From positions 193,501 to 257,500 of the forward strand of contig WPIO01000153.1 in assembly GCA_009760855.2 (NCBI GenBank): DNA of 64,000 nt. Direction: 5' to 3'. Below, piece by piece: positions 34,039 through 64,000 of the stretch. Every line of letters begins with the position of its first letter. Position 1 is the first letter of the stretch. Under the pieces are notes generated by a model. That model made no database searches. It saw nothing but the letters and a program-made list of their open reading frames with translations, and had not been told where the DNA came from. The stretch is from Cristatella mucedo (taxonomy: Eukaryota > Bryozoa > Phylactolaemata > Cristatellidae). A program made the translations under genes and the position numbers.

Positions 34039-34310
34039 TCTAACTGCACTTATTTGCAATATTCTATTAAATGGCGACCTCGTTGCTCGTCCGTTGTGCT
34101 CTCGCATAAGCTGCCTAATAATTTAGACATCTCTAGCCGTCCCTCGCAATGAACAGAAATCTTTTGATAATCATGGCTTCGGGTCATATGCACCAAAAGA
34201 CCGGAACTGGCTTCCTGGTACAGTCACTACCATCAATGACCTGAAATCTGTTAAGTCTGATCTCACGGTGCGTCTGTTCCTGCCAACCTTTCCTTCGTTT
34301 CATTGAACTT
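33490..34310 (+). mobile_element. Decayed L2/CR1-like LINE with (TC)n inside
   Basis: Broken frames still show [12 protein letters not shown], then YLYADDTD (RT motif C) at about 33598, TGSLVKRQINFKILVTL, and FGSYAPKDRNW with a NDLKSVKSDL-like end. A (TC)n microsatellite (33943-34028) interrupts the C-terminal block. Many frameshifts make this an old copy. Confidence 0.75.
33943..34028. repeat. (TC)n microsatellite
   Basis: About 85 bp of pure CT, then a short (TG)n. Confidence 0.98.
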
Positions 34311-34319
34311 ACCTTTTTT

Positions 34320-36400
34320 TGGCCCACTTTGATTAGCTTGCCTACGTGTGCATGATTCAGTGCATGATACTAGCCAGAAGTTTGACTAAACTTTGTCCGT
34401 GAGTGACTTCACATTTGCTAGACTGTGCAGCCCTAAGCATGATCCTTGCTAGCTTTTGCACGATTGATACGAGTGCACGTGTCTATCCCTTAGGTGCCGA
34501 TTCTCTGGCAGCGAGTACTGAAGCACCTCGATGATCATACGAAGTTCTCTAGTTCTCTGCAATGCAAACTGCTTGTTATTTTTTCAATTTTTACTAATAT
34601 TGGATGCTGATTCGAACGTGAAATGCTGCATACGTTTTTGACAGTACACGCAATGCGGAAGCTTTGGACACGATATCTCAGTTAATGCTGCATTACGTGA
34701 ATCAAGCAACGATAGCTTGATTGAAGCACCGTGTGAACTTCTGTCAGTTACCCGTGCGTCAGTAAAAGTGAGCCTACAGGACTTTTAGCTAACCCGCAGA
34801 TGGCTCGTTCAGTGTTTTAGATAGAAGTCATCTTACGCTTTCCCTCTTGGCCGATTAAAGGACTCGAATAAGCAGACTTGAGTAGTGACAAGCTGTCTAG
34901 CACCTCACTCCGGGTCGCGCACCACCGGTCCGCTGCTGCCGCCTGCAGGCAGGTTACAGAGTGCAGTAATCGAGATGCCAATAAGTGGAGAGAGAAAGCA
35001 GTGGTCCTCCTTGAGGGCCGCACAGGAATGCTTCCGCGGATGAGCAGTAATTTGGACAGCTGACACTAGTACCTTACAGTTGGCAGGCGACAGAAAGGAG
35101 GCTACAGGTGGCCAAGCGAGCGCCAGCCACAGCCTGGGCGCCGACAGAGCTGCTGACAGGTGAGCAGATATTGCCCAGGCAAGATGGAGTCACTACCTGT
35201 CGGCCGAACGAGCACTGCTCGCTGCTTGAATTTGGCTTTTTGGCATCTGATTGCAAGCAGATCACTGTTCGGCTGCTTCGGACTCAAGCGAGATCAAGCT
35301 GCATCGTTCCACTTTTTTTCTAGACAACACAATGCCTTCTTTCAAACAGTTGGCTTGAGATTTATGAAAAGTTTGCCCAGCAGCATCGGATTTACTTGAG
35401 TGTCGAGCCAAGCTTGTTCGACATGCGCATATATGCAAGCGCTTCCGGACTCGCAAAGCACTTTACAGCGAGGGACGAAGGAACAGAAGAGACTTTGATC
35501 TGAGACGCAGAAAATGGAAGAACTGAACAGACTGAGCTCAGGTTCAGACCTCTCCGCTGGCAAACTTCATCACAAGCTTGTCAGCATCGCAGCCGTTGAC
35601 CGAAGGGCACTCAAATGTGCTCGAATACATTTCGATGGCAGCTGGCGTGCTGCACTGCTTTCAGTGCTAGCCAACTACTTCCGGTAGCTAGCCGATTGCT
35701 TCCGGCAGCTACCAGTAGTGGCAATACTTATGCAGTACGATAGCTGACTACAGTCAAGTGCCATTAAGGCAGGGTCGCCGCTATCGACTTTTTATTAGTG
35801 CCAGAGCTTGGAGTGTCTCCTAGAATAGAACAAGGAGGCTCTATTGAGCTCAAGCTTTCATCGCTTCTCAAGCTCAGTGAGCTTACAATGTGCTATCACT
35901 TTCTTTTAGCAGCCGGTAACTAATTGCCTGCTTTCACCGTTCAAGCCACAGACGAAGCCCAGCCTTCATCTTGACTTGGCTGCTATTGCATGGGCACACC
36001 TAATTGCCGGCTACACGGCGCAGATAATGCAACCTGAGCGTTGTGCAGGTTCAGTGTCTCTGATGATGCGAAGTATGGGAGAGAATAAAGTCATCTTCTA
36101 ATGCCAGACCAATTCTTATAGATTCCAGGTCTCGGAGGCAAGTGCCATCCCCGAGTTAGCAGAAGGCCGTTTAACGCGGGCTGCATCAGTCACTGGCTTT
36201 CGAACGGCACGGTGGACTACAGTTACTTTACATACAAGTCGGTGGGATGCAGTATCATAATTCTGCGACACTCTATACTCCAGCATTCTGTTCGTAGTGC
36301 GCTGCCTCAAAAGATGCCGGCGTCTCTGCGATCACCCGAGAGCGCAGCTGCAGTAGGCAGAGACTCCTCCCATCACGCTGGTAGCCATCCAATGAGCGCG
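34320..36400. other. Intergenic, nothing recognised
   Basis: No domain, repeat family or RNA gene seen. Open frames are 60-80 residues long and of random composition. Confidence 0.4.
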
Positions 36401-36405
36401 CTCCA

Positions 36406-36903
36406 TTGTGTAGCAGGAAGGAGGCGCCAGGCCAGCACGTCCGCTGGCTTGGCGTCTGCTGGCGCTGTCGCCAGGTCGACGACGTGCCGTTCGGGAGCGC
36501 AAAGTGTACCCGGGATTGTACCTCGCACGCATTGTTTGTGCTACCGCAGCGACGTCAAATGAGCTTCCTCCAGGGGAGCCGCACGACGACATCTGACGTC
36601 ACGTACGTCTCGCGGCACGAAAATCGCGAAGACGCAGACGCAGACGACGCTCCGCTCTCGCTGACGTCGCCGCCACCGGCTCGCTCACTCAGCTCAGGGG
36701 AAAGCGAGCGAGTCGTGAGGCCGCAGCGATCGCTCCCTGCCGATGATAGGAGCACAACTGCCAGCCAGTGCGCCCACTGCCTGGCAAGGCTATTTGAGCG
36801 GCTTCAAATGTTGTTTGTAGTTCGGAATAGGTTTATTCAGCCCAGAGTTAGGAAGCGAAGATACACGGCTCCCATACAATATCCTATTTTAGACAAGTCA
36901 TAA
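36406..36903 (+). other. Open frame in CpG-rich DNA with CRE sites
   Basis: A 165-residue plus-strand frame without recognisable domain overlaps CpG-dense sequence. A perfect CRE palindrome TGACGTCA lies at 36594-36601, with related gacgtc sites at about 36551 and 36663. It could be a promoter or first exon. The coding status is doubtful. Confidence 0.25.
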
Positions 36904-39900
36904 GTCTCTCCAGTCATCCCCACACCACCAGCTTAGATTCCGTATTAGTTTGGCGGGCCTCAGGTTTCGTGCTGCATAGACTAGAAACTACCACTTACTT
37001 GCTTGACTGCCGCCTGACTCTGCCTGCGATTTAAAATAAACCTGGAGCCGCTCAACGCTCGGGCATCGGCGCCAGGACGCTCGCCGCGTCTTTTCGATCA
37101 AGATGAAGTTAATCGCGAGGGCACCATGCTGCTACTTTTCAAGCTGAGGTTACCAGCCCGCGGCACAGGAAGCTGTGCTCCGATGGCATCGACCTTGAGC
37201 TGTAAAAAGTAGTGCGCTCAAAAGATGGATCGCATTTCGTTTTTTAAATTCTAAATTAAATGACTAGCGGAAAATAAACTTGTCATAGAGAAAGACGGGA
37301 GTTCTTGAGCAAGCGGAAGTAGAAGTATTCGGTTGGCTCTTTCCCTAGCGTTAGCCTTTTTGACTGACTTGGATCGTCGTGATTGGAATCTGTCTTTTAC
37401 GCGTGACCATAATTTCATCCTGTTTTAGCCTCGCCGTTTTTCGCAGACTGATGCAGCTGCGTCAAGTTTTGATGTATTTTAAGCAAGGATGGCTTATTCG
37501 TATGACCCGCCAGCGTTGTTTCCTTCAGCGTCAACTTGCGAAGTTTCGTCAACGTTCTGCGGAAAGCGGCCAACAGGTAAAACGCATTCCGTGCTAACCA
37601 CTCGTCATTGGTGAGCGTCCGCGAATGTTTCCGTGCGACACTTGGCTTATTAAAACACTCGATACTCTCAGGAGGAGACTATGCTTCGGATATTTCTTGA
37701 ATTTCAAGATGGCCAAATCGGAAATCTTCGACAAAGGAGGTGAGTGACTGCATAGGCCGCATGGTCCGCAGAAAAAGGGCGCTCAGCAGCGATGCGCTAC
37801 GCAACGGCCGGCTTGCCGGAAATGCCATTCTTAGATGGTAGAATGTCGACCGAGTCTTTTAGTCTACATTCCCTTTTAGAAGGAGAACAAAGAAAGACGG
37901 CAACAGAGCTTGGCTTGTCCGCCTAAGGCTAGGGGAACGGGCTCATTGAACGCTTGCCACTGAGCGTGACAAGACACCAATTACTGCATCACAAGTTCTG
38001 ACCTAAAATTTGTCCGCCAAAATATTTGTGAAATACTAAACTGATAGCAATGAACATTTGGAACGAAAAATCAGAAGCTAAGAATCTTAAGTATGGTGTC
38101 GCGTGAATCTTTTTGAAAGGGGCTTCGCAGTTTAGAACGTAGCGTGCGGCAAACGGCCGAGTGATCACGTGAGCGAATCGCGGGGCTTTGCTGATATTCC
38201 TTCACTTACGACTTTTTAAGACTAACCTGCAGCCCCTTCAAAGCTCAGACCCATTAGCCAAGACAAACCAGGAAGATTTTGCAATCCTAGCTAGCTAGTA
38301 CATACATCACTTATAGTGCTTGGCTACATCTGATATTGGTCGACTGCTACAGTGTATATGTAGGCCCCTAGGTAAAGTGCAAATAATCACATTGCATATG
38401 AATGTAACATTCATACGTACATCCAAGACTAGCGCCTGCAGCCATTTACTGTGATTTCGTCATAATTTACCGAGATTTTTGCAGCAATTAAAAATCTTTT
38501 TTGGGCTTGCATAATTCTGGCTCATGGTGAATTGATGTCACGGCCTTCGGTAAACAGGTGAACACTTTACTATTGGGTACCTCAGGTTTCATTCTTAGGC
38601 TCCCTTCTTATTCCATGCATATCCTCCTATGACAGATTTCCTTGCGAGACACTATTTTGGCTTTCGTTTGTACGCCGATGAAGCTCAGCTCCACTTATAA
38701 TTCATCGTATTAGTAATTTCGCATGGCAAGTAAATGACGTTTTGAGTGTATAACAATTTATTGCAGTAGCCTACTCAACGTGTCTGGAAGATAGCTTGAA
38801 AAAATGCCTCCATCTGATCTCCAACTGATTCTCAAATGAGCGACATCGGCCACTGGACTCAACAAAAAAGGTCATTATATCACGTGCAGCGCACACTTCT
38901 TTTATTGTGTTCATGTAAAAAGGTTTGGATGACGTGCCTGTGATATCTCGTTTTTGAACTGAACTGACCTGCGTAACCGACATGAATTGAATCGTAGGAC
39001 CACGTTTAAAAAAGAGTTTTGACTCTATCGCGATTAGCTAGTCAGCTAATCACCTCGTGAGTTTTGATATGACCTATATATAAGCTGCCTTTCTGTGCTA
39101 ATGTCGAGCGGTGCATGCAATAGTTGATTCTACTCATAGCACCTACCTTCATCCCTGCTTGTCCTTACTTAACGACGAGTACGTTGTGTCCGCAGGCTCA
39201 TGGTTCACACCCCCTTATCTACTGTAGTTACTTCCCCTGTCCTAACTTATTGCCTTCCGTAAGCGAATAAATGCACACTGCTAACTGTGTGCGCGTGTGT
39301 CCTACCCAGCCTTGAGTCGTCGTTGACCGATGCAATCAGCGGACAACAACTTATGCACAGGCTGGCACTGCCTATCTCATTCCTCTGCCTGGTACATGCT
39401 GTATCAGTTCTTGACTAGCTTGAGCTCCTGACAGCATTGGGTGCACCTAAATAGGCCATTTTTGAGCGATTTCACGTACTAGATACTTCCTAATCGTTCC
39501 GTACTGCTACACCGGTGCTTGCATTCCCAGGAATGTGATGCCAGCTTCCTGGCCGCAGGTAATTTTATGATCGTATTTGCACAAGGAGAGGCCTCTGTCA
39601 GTCACTCTTAGTGCAACTATGTCCTCGTGCTAACAAGAAAAAAAAGGTGTTTTCCTGCACACTATATACTTATACTTGTACGAGCAGCAGAAGCCACTTG
39701 GGTTTTGATGATTGATGCTTTGACGTAGCCGCTGTATCTTGGCTTTTTTCTTTTGAAACTCGACGCACATCGGAATGGCAATGTTGTAAGTTTGCTGCCG
39801 ACAAGTATTAATTAAAACACCCACGTGTCTAGGAGAGAAGAGACCGGCTAGGTTCTACTCCTTTTTTTATTGTGGCGTGACGCTGTTGCCGATTCAAACG

Positions 39901-41160
39901 CAAGTAGAACCGCTCTCAGCTCAAGGCCTTATTTGAACTTATCACCCACTTTACATGTATCCTAGCAGGCTGGTTTGGCTTGTCAAGCTTTGTCGTATTG
40001 GTTTACTTTGAGACGCCAGTTTATCTAGTAAGCTATGTAAGGAGTCTGGTAGTGTATTTAGCTTCACAGTGCATTTTATAGATGACAATATCAAAGGCAA
40101 ACGAGTTGACTGGATCCGGAAATATATGTAGCACCAGCTCCGTGGGAATTCTAACTTTGCTGGCTAAAACGAACCAGCCAATTCGACCGGAGTTCGGTTA
40201 ATTTTGAATTAACGCAGTCACTTCCGTGTCTCCAACCCCGGCCAACCCAGTTGGTTGGATTTCTGGGGTAGCAAGCTTACCATCTCGACCGAATTTAGCG
40301 ACAAAAGCAGCAGCCAAATGATTATTCTGAGAATTCTCTTTAGGCGTAGAGCTGTAGTGTAACGTTAGATATCTCCGTCTGCAACTCCGCAAAGACTATG
40401 TGAGCGTTATGCAGGAGATTTTTGCATAGCCCAATCGCAGCCTAAGCCGCTTTCGGTACTCATTCGGTAGCCAACAGAATTCATCTCACGCAACAAAGCG
40501 AAAGTGGGAAACATCTGCATTTGATGCCGGTGACAATCTGGCTCTCGACGATGTGCTTTAGCCTTGCCTCTGTTTTTGGTATCAGTCAATGCCATACAGA
40601 AACCTCGAACAATTTCTCCCCAGAAGCAGAATCCTGAGCCAGTCACTTTTCAATCCATGCCGCCGAAAGCACTAAATGCTTCACAGTGCGTGTGTGCATT
40701 CTCAAGCACTCTTTCTCGTGCCAGACCGTTTCCACACTCACACACGAACGCGCACAAACAGGCGTGCACACACAAGCACTGATACACAGCTATAATCAGA
40801 AAATTTTCCTTGATGTAGAGACTGCGAGCGTTTGAGCCTACTTCTACTAGCCGAAGTGGCTCCTGCTCCACGGCCTCCTCGGGCTTAATGCCCTGCTCCT
40901 TTTTATTTACATTTACCACATGCGATCCTGCTATAGATGAAAATGAGTGATTGTACTTGGCGGACCCACAGACGATCGACCTCCACAATGCACCGGTAAG
41001 TGGGAAGAGCATGCGAAATCGCCATTTGCGTGTTAGTATGTGCAGGAACATGACAGGAGCGCCTTAAAGTCCTGAAATACCTCATGGCATTCTGTCCCAG
41101 TAAGATCGTGAGGGAGGAAATAATTTCTTTTGCTTTCCATTATTGCCATTAAAAGCGCGA
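36904..41160. other. Intergenic, no gene recognised
   Basis: Apart from the RT relic at 38560-38715, nothing with a recognisable family was seen. Short open frames carry no domain. Confidence 0.4.
38560..38715 (+). mobile_element. Very decayed LINE RT fragment
   Basis: gggtacctcaggtttcattc (PQGS-like motif B) is followed about 90 nt later by ttcgtttgtacgccgatgaa, reading FRLYADE, a degraded motif C. Spacing and order match the intact RT at 25990-26110. Confidence 0.6.
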
Positions 41161-41174
41161 AACTTCCGTGGTAT

Positions 41175-41900
41175 CCCACGACCGAATGAATCAGATGCAC
41201 CCGTGTTTATGTCTAGTTTGCAGGCCTATTTCTAGAGGCTAAACAGCTTCGTGGCAATACATAGACAATTAGTCTTGAAGCATTTCTTCGGATCCATGTT
41301 CATCCTGTTCTGTCCACCATCACAGCTCGAGCCTGTACGGTCAGCTCCGGCCCCACTCCGGAACGCTGACTCTTTCAAGTTGCTTCTACTGCCGGAACTG
41401 GTTATTTGATCAACGGAGGCTCTGTTGCATGCATGAGTGGTTCTATTTCTTGCGGTTAAAGAGCTTCACAACAACGAGCAGTGTTTATGTCTGTAAGCAT
41501 TGCTTCGGGTGTATGCCGGCTGTTCTGTCCACGAGCATCGCTCGAGCCTATATGATTAGCTCTGGCCCCCAGTGGCCGCATGAATCAGATGCAGCCCTAT
41601 TGATATCTTTTCAGTGGCCCTATTTCTTGTGGTTACAAAGATTCCCGACATTTTTTGTCTGGAAGTATGTTTTTACCTGCATGCTGGCCGTCCCGAACCA
41701 TTACAGTACATTCAGCTCTGGCCCCGTTGCCGTGTGAACCTGATGCACCCTTGTTAGTATCTTATCGGTGGTTCTCATTTTTGCGGTTTAATAGGTTCGC
41801 GCCGAAAAATCGCTATTCGTCTTGAACCGTTTCTTCAGCAGCATGTCGGCTGTATCGCCTATAAGCACTGCTCTAGCCTGTGTGGTCAGCTCTGCGTGTC
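41175..41900 (+). repeat. Degenerate tandem repeat, units of about 150-230 bp
   Basis: Blocks with gaatcagatgca(c/g)cc, a (ggttctatttcttgcgg)-like segment, ttctgtccac and gctcgagcctgta recur at about 41187, 41420, 41580 and 41738. Units are roughly 70-80% alike by eye. No family recognised. Confidence 0.65.
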
Positions 41901-42505
41901 CCCTTGTCACCTCGTCTAACCATATGGCAGTTCACTCACCATCTTAGTCATTACCTTGGTCGTCTGCCTTTAAAAATCTCCCTGTGATCACAATCATTTC
42001 GCTGACCCATTGACATTACCAGTGTCATCAGCCTGCATGTCTTCTGTCTCAGGCCAGTTTGTGGTAAAGCAGAGGCCTCATTCAGAGGAGGCAACTGTAG
42101 CTCTGGCATTAGCTCGTGCCACGGGAAGCACGACTCCCTTCGCTCACCATTCGAGTCGTCCTTCTCCTCGCTTACGGCTTTACACCAACAGACCTTTACT
42201 ATTAGTCAGAGGCAATCCACAGCTATGCACCGGCCGACGCCGACGGGAAACTCCTTTGTTCTCCTAAATCTGTTCACCGGCAGGTTTGCAGAGGAATCGT
42301 ACCGGCCTTTTTCGAGCCACGTCGGAGGCGATGCACTTGCCAAGTGCTAGCATATCATCGAACTACAGCTTGGATCTTTAACTTTCAAGAAAGAAACATC
42401 ACTGTGCGGCCATTTGAATGACTTCTATCCCTACAACAGCTGCCTCCTTCCGCCTTCCGTGCGTACTTGTGGATGGAAGTTTCTCTGTTGAGATTCGATC
42501 GCTTT

Positions 42506-42559
42506 CGACCAGTGGCTGCTCCCCAAGGCAGCCACTGGTCGAACCCTTGGGGAGCAGCC
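42506..42559. repeat. Two interlocking 14-bp inverted repeats
   Basis: cgaccagtggctgc (42506-42519) pairs perfectly with gcagccactggtcg (42528-42541). ggctgctccccaag (42514-42527) pairs perfectly with cttggggagcagcc (42546-42559). The arms overlap, so only one hairpin can form at a time. Confidence 0.9.
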
Positions 42560-43199
42560 GCTATGCGAAGCATGCGTCGGCAGCTCGTGGAATGAACAGT
42601 CGTGCCATCGGTTCGATTACATCGTGGGCCATTTGAGCTTCTTCACCCTTGAAGTCCGTGTGTGGCTTAGTTCTCCCAGATAGTCTGGAAGTATCCAGAA
42701 CTACGATTGTTTTTCCATGTTTCCATGTACTTGACAAGGGCCTCTTCCCCTCGTGTTGCTTCATGTTTGACGTAAAGGCGAGTTCACTGTGACTGCTGCT
42801 TTTGGCCCGTTTATCGACAACCGACATACCGAATAGAGTTCGTGCTCTCGATCCTGTTCGGTGTGTCTGCTCATTCAGGCCAGGTCGGTATTAGCTCCAC
42901 ATTCTAGTACCACCCGGTGTGCCAGTAGAGGTGGGGTGGCATGCATCTACAGTGTCCGCCTTTTGACAATTTTTAAATTATTTTCTTGCGTGTTTGCAAT
43001 GGTTGGCTAATTAAGTGGCCACCATGCAATGTCGCTGGTCCAACGTTTACACTCGCTTTTCAGTTCATTTTGACGGCACACACTCGTGGCCGACAAAAGA
43101 AGTGTTTCTTTTGCACTGCTTCAGTTATCGTCCGATTTGATTCTATTACTTAATTTCTGCTTGGTGGATCGTCATGAAATTGGCGAGTCTACCCGTCCC

Positions 43200-43215
43200 A
43201 GCATTTATTTATTTA

Positions 43216-43252
<37 letters not shown>

Positions 43253-43760
43253 TATATATATTATATATATATATATATTTTATAATTTAAATTTCCTAAA
43301 TTAAAATAAAGCTTTCCTATAATTTAAATTCCCTAATTATATATATTTATATATATATTATTTATATATATATATTTTTTATAATTTAAATTTCCTAAAT
43401 TAAAATAAAGCTTTCCTATAATTTAAATTCCCTAATTTTATATATTTATATATATATTATATATATATATATATATTATTTATATATATATATTTACATA
43501 TATATATATATATATATATTATAATTTAAATTTCCTAAATTAAAATAAAGCTTCCCTATAATTTAAATTCCCTAATTTTATATATTTATATATATATATT
43601 ATTTATATATATATATATTTTATAATTTAAATTTCCTAAATTAAAATAAAGCTTTCCTATAATTTAAATTCCCTAATTTTATATATTTATATATATATAT
43701 ATATATATATTTTATAATTTAAATTTCCTAAATTAAAATAAAGCTTTCCTATAATTTTGC
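43200..43760. repeat. AT-rich tandem array, about five units
   Basis: Each unit contains tataatttaaatttcctaaa, ttaaaataaagctttcctat and aatttaaattccctaatt, separated by (TA)n spacers of varying length. Units start at about 43281, 43381, 43521, 43622 and 43714 (the last is partial). The unit cores are almost identical. Confidence 0.95.
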
Positions 43761-44681
43761 TGCCACTGAGCACCGATAACTCTGCTGTTCGGTTTCATGT
43801 AACCGTGACTAGAAACTAAAATGCAGCACTACGTATGCACCCTTTCTGACAGAATTTCCTACAAACTACTAGCACCTCCTTCGCACTACCGTGGCCTTGC
43901 TCCAAAAAAAGGTAATACAATCGTAATTCGTACATACGCTACGAGCTCTTCTACCGGTTGAACCAGTCGATCAAGTTGGCCGATAACTCCACGGGGTTGA
44001 ACACGACAAAATCGGAAGCGTTGCTTCGGGTGATCTGGTTTCCTGATCAATTAGGAGAAGCTAATCTGGACTGCTGTAGTATGACGGCGAATGGTTGAGG
44101 CTGCACAACCACATTTGAAAAGCAGAATACTTTACTCGCATCAGGTGAGCGCACGAGCAGCCTGCGCAGACTTTAATCTGGGGTGGAGGGAGAGGGGGCA
44201 GAGACTTCGTTCGGGACCAAACAGCTCCACGCTCCGCCTAGACGTGCGAAAAGCGGTCTCCCTCACTACCGCTCGCTAACGGTCAGTTCTTTGACGCTTT
44301 GCATGCCAGCAGTGGCACCACGGCCCAATCAGCCATACAGTGACGAATCGAGGCGAGATTACATTTTGCCACGCCTCACTGCCATCGTGACTCCATACAT
44401 GCCACCGCTTACGCTTACGAGCTTACCGTTGCGGGCGCTGCAGAAACTGGTCCCGTCAAAAGGAAGATGGCGAACCCTCAGCCCCCAGCACGAAAGAACT
44501 CAAGTTCGGTGCCTGCCACAAAACGATGCACAGTTCTGCTCGAACAAGACGTCGAAAGGGCAGACAATTGGCAGATGTTAGAACGAGAACAATTGGAGAC
44601 GGTTCGTCAAATGGTTCGAAAGGGCAGACAGTTCTGGTTCTGGACAGTTCTCAGTCCGTCCCCCCTCTCATCGCTAAATTG

Positions 44682-44713
44682 CTGCAGCAGCTGCAGACAT
44701 GCAGCTGCTGCAG
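44682..44713. repeat. Perfect 14-bp palindrome with 4-nt loop
   Basis: ctgcagcagctgca, gaca, tgcagctgctgcag. Confidence 0.9.
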
Positions 44714-44833
44714 TATGCCAGGCAGTGCTGGAGGCAGATGGCTCTTAGTTCGACCGGTCGCAGTCGCTTCGATTTCCTGCAGACCGTCGGTACCGAGGGG
44801 AGGACAATTTGGGTCGGCGTAAAAAATAAAACG

Positions 44834-44960
44834 ATACAATTCATTTGCATAGCACCCTGAAAGAACTTAATCTACCTGCAGGCGCTGCAATATGCGGCAG
44901 GGCGCGAACCCAGGGTGGTCAGAAATGACCACCGTAACCCCTTAACCAGGGCAGCATAGG
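44834..44960 (-). repeat. SINE-1 copy, diverged
   Basis: Minus strand: a ctggttaaggggttacggtg head, ggttcgcgccctgccgc, then gcgcctgcaggtagattaag and ttctttcagggtgctatgc. Confidence 0.7.
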
Positions 44961-45425
44961 CGACTGTGAACTTGTTACGCCTTATTATTTTGCCTTGTTA
45001 AGCAAAGCAGCATCCCCTTCTAAAGGACAGGATACAGCTCGAGGAAGGTGCAGTCACGTGCAATCATGTTACGAGCGACGGGTCACAGCGAGCTGAAGAG
45101 AGTAGTCATCGCTGCCTTTCGCCATAAACTCGGCTAGCACACACATGCCACTCAGTGTTAGGTAAAACGCAAATTCAAGCGCAAAAACCTAAACCGACGG
45201 CGCATTCTCAACAAGGCTGAGCCGATCGCATGCCAAAGCTCACGGCGAGTCTAGTGATCGCCCTGCTCCAGTGGCTCTAGCGCCCAGTCAACGAGAGGTC
45301 GCTTGAGAGGACGACTCGGCTTGGATTGGGTCCAAATACTGGCACCTTGTCTGTGACTCTCAAGCAGTTGGCTGGTCATCAACTACGGGCTGCCGGTGAC
45401 CTGGTAGCTGACGGTCGTTGCCGTG

Positions 45426-63452
<18,027 letters not shown>

Positions 63453-64000
63453 CTGCAACGCGAGAGATGGTCCAATCGACTGCCACCGTCAGGCGCCGAC
63501 GCCTGAAGCCGACGTCCTCGACCGGAGCTAAAAGCACGAGCAGCTCTGCTGCTGCTGCTGCTGCTGCTGCGCTTGCTGGATCGAGCGAGGGACGGCTAGA
63601 CGCCTCGTGGATTATAGAAGTGCTATAAAAAAAAAGCGGCCACAAGCTGCCCCGGCCAGCTCCAGCTGTCACACAGGCTCCGTCCATAGAACTCGAGGCA
63701 ACCGAGTGACCGACCAAAACGAGCTCGGAGCCGCCACTGCCGGGCAGATCCTAGAAGTGGTGCCCTGCTTGTCTGAGAAAAATCCACAAAAAACCCGATG
63801 CCAACACAAACTGCAGCACTAAAACGACAAAAAAAAGTACTCAAACAAGTGGGAAAACTTTGCCGGAACTAGATTTCCTCCTTTACCTTAGTTGCATCTA
63901 GCTCAAACCTTCAAGCTATTGTTACTATCGTGTATGTGTGTGTGCATGTATCCTGTAAATATAGATTTATGTACACTCTAAATATACACATGCTTACATG
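63453..64000. other. VWA8 intron at the right edge
   Basis: A (CTG)n tract at 63545-63572 and no further exon recognised. Confidence 0.5.

Larger units (their letters stand above)
43761..45425. other. Intergenic downstream of VWA8
   Basis: Contains the 44682-44713 palindrome and a SINE-1. Overlapping frames at 44183-44820 show no domain; two near-identical tcgaaagggcagacaattgg-like stretches (44551 and 44615) mark a small local duplication. The VWA8 polyadenylation signal was not pinned down. Confidence 0.4.

Overview
This is eukaryotic nuclear DNA, most likely from a non-vertebrate animal. Genes are split by GT-AG introns of about 0.1 to 7 kb. Long stretches hold decayed LINE retrotransposons, tRNA-derived SINEs and microsatellites. 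No operon, CRISPR, rRNA or intact tRNA gene is visible. The species cannot be named from the sequence. The DUF4735 gene and the L2/CR1-type LINEs point to Metazoa.

Three protein-coding genes were rebuilt exon by exon, using splice sites, codon phase and remembered family patterns (no database search). (1) 616-7658, plus strand: a complete four-exon, 145-residue divergent cornichon (CNIH4-like) ER-export membrane protein. (2) 25056-14886, minus strand: five coding exons (312 residues) of a secreted C16orf89/UPF0764 (DUF4735) family protein, with an unresolved 3' end; genes 1 and 2 converge. (3) 63452-45426, minus strand: the last ten coding exons (608 residues, ending at the stop codon) of VWA8, a mitochondrial AAA+/von Willebrand A protein. 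Its 5' part lies beyond the right edge.

Regions: 0-7.7 kb is the CNIH-like gene, with minisatellites and a dispersed repeat in its introns. 7.7-14.7 kb is intergenic, with SINEs and a GC/CpG-rich block at 11.7-12.98 kb. 14.7-25.1 kb is the DUF4735 gene, with a long (TATC)n array just beyond one splice donor. 25.2-45.4 kb has no recognised gene: it holds an L2 LINE with a nearly open reverse transcriptase frame, several LINE relics, GC-rich islands, a degenerate tandem array at 41 kb and an AT-rich array at 43 kb. 45.4-63.5 kb is VWA8, whose introns hold a CR1-like relic, three L2 fragments, SINEs, CACGTG-bearing tandem arrays and a broken duplicate of a VWA8 exon.

The three genes have no evident functional link. 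The clearest interacting set is the mobile DNA. An L2-type LINE family (two copies about 97% identical by eye) and a tRNA-headed SINE family carry the same 3' tail, the arrangement expected when a SINE borrows LINE machinery. I see no convincing wholly new biological system. The best leads are the SINE/LINE tail sharing, the duplicated VWA8 exon, the interlocking and near-perfect palindromes, and the unexplained dispersed repeat at 4.9 and 32.3 kb.
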